Part shown: positions 58,701-64,000 of the stretch, piece by piece
How positions within the stretch are numbered: position 1 is the first letter of the stretch
How the letters are laid out: every line of letters begins with the position of its first letter
From: Linepithema humile
Lineage: Eukaryota > Arthropoda > Insecta > Hymenoptera > Formicidae
Reading direction: 5' to 3'
Assembly (NCBI RefSeq): GCF_040581485.1
Contig: NC_090133.1
Location: 23,400,139-23,464,138 of the forward strand
DNA length: 64,000 nucleotides
The notes under the pieces: generated by a model
What the model saw: only the letters and a program-made list of their open reading frames with translations
Database searches by the model: none
What the model was told of the DNA's origin: nothing
Position numbers and translations under genes: made by a program

Positions 58701-58996
58701 AATTTTACTTGAAATCTTGTCATAACTTTATCCGAAATTTTTATATATTTCAAACAAACAGAAGGAAATAAATTTACAGTTAATTTTAATTAAATTATGA
58801 TTATTATATAATATTTTTTATCTAATTTTTATTTCAATCGTGTACGTACTTGATCTTCGAAGAGTCTTCTAAAAACTTCCTTACTATAGCGTCCCGATCC
58901 CTCTCCTTGCAATATCTCCTTGCACTCTTTTAGGGCAGTCGCTCTTCTCTTCTCGATCAAACATTCTTCCTCCATACAACTAATATTCTCTTCCAT
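48115..58996 (-). CDS. NOX5: NADPH oxidase 5 (EF-hand, Ca2+-regulated)
   Basis: Produces superoxide across membranes, activated by Ca2+. Nineteen exons: 58996-58850, 54646-54552, 54449-54338, 54150-54053, 53981-53861, 53781-53631, 53412-53202, 52673-52447, 52199-52011, 51846-51653, 51513-51192, 50606-50462, 50378-50212, 49979-49835, 49743-49526, 49366-49173, 49056-48847, 48608-48405, 48312-48115; total 1115 residues, all phases fit. EF-hand loops include DQDRDELLKQDE (60-71), DQENSGCVTLAQ (128-139) and canonical DKDNSGTISLQE (203-214). The six-helix ferric reductase core has His-bearing helices (LHKITG, IVHTLMHL). FAD site HPFTISSAPE (611-620), NADPH site GTGIGVTPF (936-944), C-terminus CDQFGFCFRKEIF. 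A linker of about 270 residues is far longer than in human NOX5. Exon 1 is joined by inference across a 4.2-kb intron. Confidence 0.92.
52712..53143. mobile_element. Near-perfect fold-back element filling a NOX5 intron
   Basis: A 432-base palindrome-like element. The left end CAGGGTGTTTCATAATGTCC is repeated inverted at the right end, and the arms match almost base for base for about 190 bases through GATTATGGGCTGTACACT and AACAACG to a small loop near 52,940. TATA flanks both sides (52,708-52,711 and 53,144-53,147). The intron between exons 7 and 8 is only 528 bases, so the element is most of it. The high arm identity suggests recent insertion. The superfamily is uncertain (TA-type target). 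Confidence 0.8.
55701..55762. repeat. (GA)n microsatellite
   Basis: About 62 bases of nearly pure GA dinucleotides with one interruption (AAAG around 55,742). Located in NOX5 intron 1. In insects such tracts can bind GAGA-type factors, but length variation is the safer expectation. Confidence 0.9.
56220..56500. other. GC-rich island in NOX5 intron 1
   Basis: An abrupt rise in GC content with CpGs (for example CGCCCGAGGCGATCGG, CGCCGCCTCGGG) inside very AT-rich sequence. A 70-residue frame crosses it on the plus strand but lacks recognisable features. It may be an internal promoter, an enhancer or a repeat fragment; nothing in the sequence decides. Confidence 0.45.
57801..58197. mobile_element. 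Large fold-back repeat in NOX5 intron 1
   Basis: Two arms of about 150 bases face each other. The left begins TATAATTAGAGCCATACGAT at 57,801; the right ends with its near reverse complement at about 58,197. Matches continue through AGTGCAAGCACGAATCAAAG, AACACTAAAAATAATGTGTT and GAAGTAACTT, with a loop of roughly 90 bases. No coding content. Probably a non-autonomous DNA element. Confidence 0.7.
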
Positions 58997-61444
58997 GTTA
59001 CAAAGCACTCCTTGCGACAAGTGTTGAAAAGAATAAGGATAATACCAAAGAAATGAGACCACAGCCACTTGAGCAATTCATCACGAGATCAACAAGATTC
59101 CTGGCATTTTTTCTTGCTCGCTTCGCTCGTCGTTCTTTTTTTGGGATACACACGATTCAATGAGTCAGTCATGTACATGAATGGAAACTTATATTTGTAA
59201 ATCTTCAGTCTTGTATCAATATGTAGAACATAACAATTTACGTATAGTTGAAATATCGTATAATATAGTTAAAATAAAAATGAAATAAACATATCAAATA
59301 GTAACTAATATTACATAATGGTAAGAAATTTTTTTTGCAAAAGAAGTAAAAAAAAAGTTATATGTTCGTAATAAAAGTGGAAAATTTAAATAAATTGGCT
59401 TTGGGTAATTTAGACGCTCGACAATTTATGCCTTACTTCTATTGTTTACCTTATTTTCACACAAAATTCGGAAACACAGATAACGTCAAAACGCGAGTAG
59501 TGTGGCTCTCTATTTTACAACTGTAAGATACAAATTAATGCGGCTGTTTTTTCATAAATTTTCCAAGAAACTTGTGGTAATTTAGGAGCAACTTGAAAAA
59601 TTTTACTTCAAACTTGAATCAAAGTTCAAGCCGACTTGCGATCACATTTTTTTATGGATAAGCAACAGATAATAATTAATTAGTATGTAACAGTTCTATT
59701 TCTCCAAATTCGAGAAAGAAGACTATAGTTTAATGTACGGAAACTTCTCACTTATCACGCGTATCAACGAGCGAAATTGCCGTGTTAAAGTGTCCCGGCA
59801 TTACTGAGAGAAGTCCTGAATGAAAATCATCCTCGGGGTATCAACGAACCGGCGTTTGATGGTGTCGTCATCTGGCTGGAGGTGTTGGTGCCAGTAAACG
59901 ATCGTATTGGATCACAGGTAAGCACAGTGAGAGAAAGAGAAAGAAAGACAGAGCGCGGTAGGGAGACAGACAAATCGGTTTTTGCCTGCAATCCAGATCG
60001 CGTGGGGATAGAGGAGACAGACAGCCTTTCACTTTTTGACAAGTTCTGGGTTCTTTCTCCCTTGTCATGCATTTTTCCTTCTACCAATATTTTGTTTTCA
60101 GTCTTTATCTTTGCTTTTGAGTCCGTGTGCAGGTGCGAACCACAGTCCTTTTTCCGGAATATACACGGATACGTGGATAATTTGCGGAGAAACGAGTTTC
60201 ATTCCGTTTCTGTCTTTTTCTAACTGTTTTCTCGGGTGTTTGTTCAACTTTCCTACTTATTTTATCGCGACTCTTCTGCCTGGCGTTTCTCGATTGAATA
60301 AATTTCAAACACTTTATTTTCCGATCTTTCGCACGCAGATAATAAATTCGTCAGTAATAACATATTTTTGTCATTGTTTACTATTGAAATTTTTTCATTC
60401 ATCCTGGTAAAAGTATATGTTACGTAAATTGCATTAGTAAGAATTATTTACAGTTTTAACGAATAATATTATAAAAAAATTTGCGTGTAGACTGTCATTT
60501 TATGTGTATGCGTTATGTTAATAACGTCTTTTAATGATTCAATAATTAACAAGGATATTAAGCTTTTCTCGACTTTGATGAAGAAATAAATGTTATTCCG
60601 CTTCTGTTGGTGTGTGAGACAAGTGCAATGAATTGGTGTATGCTGGTATGTTATGAGTGCTTATTAAGACATATATCCGGCTTTCAATACCAGTTTGTAC
60701 TGACAATTTTTTTCTCCTTTTTTTCTTCATCAGAAATATAAAAGAGAAAGTTACAATGGCCCAATGCAGCTAAAAACTTATAAGTATATATATTTATCGG
60801 AAATCATTAAATTAATTATTATTGTAGTTGTAAAATTTCATGTGCACGCGCATATATAAATATTTTTATAATATTAATGAATAAAACAAAAAAGCTTTCG
60901 CTCTTACATTACAGACAATACATAGAAATTACGTGTATTACGTGATGCAAATATATTAATTGTTAATTTAAAAAAACAATGCATTTTTCGCTGTACTCTG
61001 TATATAATATTAAATGCTGCTCAAAGATTGAAGTTTTAGCCGGAATTACTTGTACCACATTCGATCCATAAAGGTCATTCGGAGGTGCGCTTGCGCTTTC
61101 CGGAGCTTTTAGCACCTGCGCTTTAGAAGTCGTGCACAAGCCGAGTCTTCGACGCGTTTTGTTTGCCTCCTGGTCTTGGACAGGATCTGACAGGATCAAC
61201 AACGAGCTATGAAGGTATCCTGAAAATCAACGCCTTTCTGAGATGAGTTTCTCACCTTTCAAGCTAATCTGATGTACGTTAATTTCTGGGAGAGAAACTC
61301 CATGAAGTAACGTGGACTCAGTCTTGAACAAGGTCTGGAAAATTAAACAAACATAAAATCATTATTTAGAAATTAATGCAAATTACAGAATAAACTAAGA
61401 AATATCGAATATTTTTACAGATATTTTAACAAATATTTTTACAG
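58997..61444. promoter_or_regulatory. Divergent NOX5 / LRR-gene upstream region
   Basis: Sequence between the NOX5 start (minus) and the LRR-protein start (plus). The LRR gene's ATG directly follows a splice acceptor (TTTTTACAG, 61,436-61,444), so it has at least one non-coding exon in here. Possible exon-like GC-richer stretches are 59,760-60,260 and 61,030-61,250. A purine-rich run lies at 59,929-59,975. The short frames crossing these stretches show no recognisable features and are not called as genes. Confidence 0.4.
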
Positions 61445-64000
61445 ATGACGCTCGCGATTCGACTTAGCGATATATTACTCTGTCTCTTTTTAATTCCCGG
61501 TGTAATAAAATGTTACAACGTTCCTTGCACATTCAACACTATGTGCATGTGTTGGGTCCAAGATGACGATGACGATTTTACAAAAATGGATATCAGCTGC
61601 ATGGGAGTTCCATTCGCACGATTTCCAGGTACATAGAAATTTATTGTCAGCATTAAAACTTGTTAGATAAATTATATTTCTTTTATAATTATTTTGTTAC
61701 AAAAATATAGATAATATTTTATACTTTTTCATTAAAAATATACAGCATTATTTTATAGATAAGTTTACTTTTTTCTTTATAATATTGCCGATGTTTTGAT
61801 CTACAAATTAGTATAAATTTTGAAAATAATTAAATAAATAAAGTAAAACTTACAAATATTTTAGATGTATCGGTGAGTTATGTGGCTCAATTGGATATCG
61901 CTGGCTCCGGAATGCAAGTGTTGGACAACGACGCGCTTGCAAGTTCCGCAGGAGTCGAAGCTTTGGGACTGATGAGTAATCGATTATCCAGTATAGGTGA
62001 CAAGTCACTGTTGTAAGTTTACTTTTTATTATTTGCAAAATATATGTATAAATAGAATATTTAGACTGATTTATATCTCATATATAGATTTTAAATAGTA
62101 TTTAAAAAATACACGCAGATATCAAAATTTAATTTATAAAATAATTTTTTTACTGTAATTTTATATATATGTAGACAATTATTAATATCTTTAATATTTT
62201 TTTGTAAGAATTATTGCGGACAGTCTACGTTCACTGGATTTAAGCTACAACTCCCTCGAGGACGTGCCTTTCAAGGTTTTCCGCGATCTAAAAAAATTAA
62301 ATTGGCTGAACATGCATAGGTATGTAATAAACGAATTTTACAATTTATTAATTGAGGTACTCTCTGATGAGAAAATTTGTTAACGATCAGTAATCATATA
62401 ACATCATTGGACGGCGATTGGGGTCGCAGCAGAGAAACCTTGACGAATGCATTCTTTGGTGACAACTCGATCACTGAAGTACCCAGAATCTTTTCGAGTT
62501 TTGCTGCACTAGTATGGTTGAATCTAGACAGCAACAATATTGAGGAACTTCCCAAAGATTGTTTGCCACCGAATATGCACACCTTAAGTATTAACAATAA
62601 TCTCTTGAAAGAATTCCCGCAATCTTTGGGAGGCCTGAAGGAGCTTACTTGGCTTTACATGCGAGGAAATGATCTCAAGTATTTGGAACTGCCAGATTTC
62701 CGCAGCTTCAGTTTGGAGCTGATCGACATTAGCGAGAATTCCATCGAGCGGATAAAAACACCCACCTTGAGCAATCGCACTTTGAAGGTGCGAGACTTTA
62801 ATCTCGCCGGGAACAAGCTGACTTCTTTGCCGAGCAAAATGTTTGATCGTCTTGAAATCAGAAGAATCCACTTGTCATCGAACAATATCAGATATGTTGA
62901 CAACAAAGCCTTCTTCGGTCTGGAAGACAGTCTCGAATATTTAAATCTAGAGAACAACGATTTATCGGCGGTACCAAAGGCTGTCAGTCAGTTGAGGACA
63001 TTGTCGTACCTTTATTTGGCTAATAATGAGATCAGAAATATCTCCGGTGAGGCTTTTCAAGAATTTGCGGAGTATCTGAAAGCTGTCTCTCTTGCGACTA
63101 ACAATTTAGATGCAGTACCTGTGGCTGCTTTGTCCAGGTATTTTTGACATTTTTATATAACATAAATTTTTTTATTATTTTTTATTATTTTTAAAATAAA
63201 AAATTTGTAAATGTAATATTTATAGAATTTCAACTTTGAACGCAAAAATCAGTAGCAAGATAATAAGTGTGTGTTCCGTGACAGTTATATGATAGATTGT
63301 AAAGGTTAAAATAAATTATATAGCGCAGAATATAAACTACTAATATAAGATCTTAATAGAATAAGAAGAAAGTTTGATGCAACATATTTGATGATCATTT
63401 TTCGAAACAGATGCCAGAGGCTACTGCATCTGAATCTCGGCTACAATAAGATCTCTCACGTTGAGCCAGGTGATTTCGAGTGGGCCGAGGACCTTGAGAT
63501 CCTATTGCTCAGAAACAACATCCTGACGAAACTGAAAGCTGAGACCTTCAAGGGAGCCGGTGCGTTATTCGTAAATTCTGTTGCGAAAGTACATGATACG
63601 AAATCAACAACATATGTCATAGTCAATGATTCAGATTAATTATTTACACTGTTTGTATTATATTTTTCATTATAATTTAATTTTCTGATATTTATAATAA
63701 TGAAAAAAACGATAAAGTTCTTCGTATGAGTATTTTAAATATATATAAATTTTTTTAGGCAAATTAAAGGAACTCAGCTTGTCCTTTAATCACTTAATGG
63801 AACTCGATGATGACTGCTTCGTTGGTATCGAAGAAAGTCTGGATATTCTTGAACTAAGCTTCGCCTTCGCTACAGACATTTTTCCTCAGCGTGCGCTCAG
63901 ACCGCTCTTAAATCTTCGATGGCTGGTTTTGGACAACAATAATTTCCAGACAATCGAGGCGACAGCTTTTTATTCTTTTCAACAACTGCGTTATATTAAC
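61445..64000 (+). CDS. Chaoptin/Artichoke-type leucine-rich-repeat protein, 5' part
   Basis: Extracellular LRR protein, cut by the window end. Exons: 61445-61628, 61865-62012, 62209-62319, 62391-63137, 63411-63559, 63759->64000; frame is kept for 527 codons. A signal peptide (about 1-23, LLCLFLIPGVIKC) is followed by a Cys-containing cap (PCTFNTMCMCW, then ISCMGVPFARFP) that closely resembles the chaoptin N-terminus, then successive LRRs (LRSLDLSYNSLEDVPFKVF, LVWLNLDSNNIEELP, LSYLYLANNEIRNISGEAF, LLHLNLGYNKISHVEPGDF). Chaoptin is a photoreceptor adhesion protein and Artichoke is needed for cilia; the sequence alone does not separate them. The exon 3 acceptor is TAAG, less usual than CAG. C-terminal anchor not visible. 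Confidence 0.85.

Larger units (their letters stand above)
54647..58849. other. NOX5 intron 1
   Basis: The long first coding intron. It contains AT-rich sequence, a (GA)n microsatellite (55,701-55,762), a GC-rich island (about 56,220-56,500) and a large fold-back element (57,801-58,197). The slightly GC-richer stretch around 55,035-55,260 has no convincing frame. No other gene recognised. Confidence 0.6.

Noticed and set aside
59827..60410. Overlapping short frames on both strands (66-124 residues) upstream of the LRR gene
   Set aside because: They overlap one another in several frames over purine-rich or pyrimidine-rich sequence and show no recognisable features; more likely untranslated exon or promoter.
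60963..61202. 79-residue minus-strand frame
   Set aside because: No similarity recognised, antisense to the probable 5' UTR of the LRR gene, no splice or promoter signals.

Overview
The window is a stretch of AT-rich insect nuclear genome. Gene content and splice structure fit a hymenopteran, most likely an ant: a clan-3 CYP9-type P450 expansion, an insect-style NOX5, and small introns in the flanking genes. The species cannot be fixed from sequence alone.

Region 1 (1-32,200) is a tandem array of cytochrome P450 genes, all on the minus strand. Nine copies are complete and a tenth is cut by the window start. Each is a single uninterrupted reading frame of about 515 codons. The repeating unit is about 3.5 kb and includes the spacers, so the array grew by unequal exchange of whole units. 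From the fourth complete gene onward the units alternate between two types (about 7.1 kb per pair). The coding regions are mosaics, which points to gene conversion. Differences concentrate in expected substrate-recognition segments; the haem, ExxR and C-helix motifs never change.

Region 2 (32,809-39,012, minus strand) holds seven exons of membralin (TMEM259). The seventh ends in a proper splice donor, yet the following exons (the rest of the transmembrane domain) are nowhere between it and the window start. The P450 array therefore appears to lie inside a membralin intron of more than 32.8 kb, on the same strand, unless the gene is broken or the assembly is wrong here. The preceding membralin intron is rich in repeat debris.

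Region 3 (40,340-47,262) has a small membrane-protein gene (minus), divergent from a TEX10/IPI1-like pre-ribosome factor (plus), followed by a diacylglycerol kinase epsilon gene (plus). Region 4 (48,115-58,996, minus) is a 19-exon NADPH oxidase 5 gene with EF-hands and an unusually long linker; its introns carry two fold-back elements and a GC-rich island. Region 5 (61,445-64,000, plus) is the 5' part of a secreted or anchored leucine-rich-repeat protein of the chaoptin/Artichoke type.

The P450s probably act in xenobiotic or endogenous hydrophobic-substrate oxidation in the ER. DGK epsilon and NOX5 are membrane signalling enzymes (lipid and Ca2+/ROS). I see no sign of a shared pathway among the flanking genes. 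Exon models for membralin, TEX10, DGKE, NOX5 and the LRR gene were built by matching splice sites and reading phase; all keep frame across every junction.
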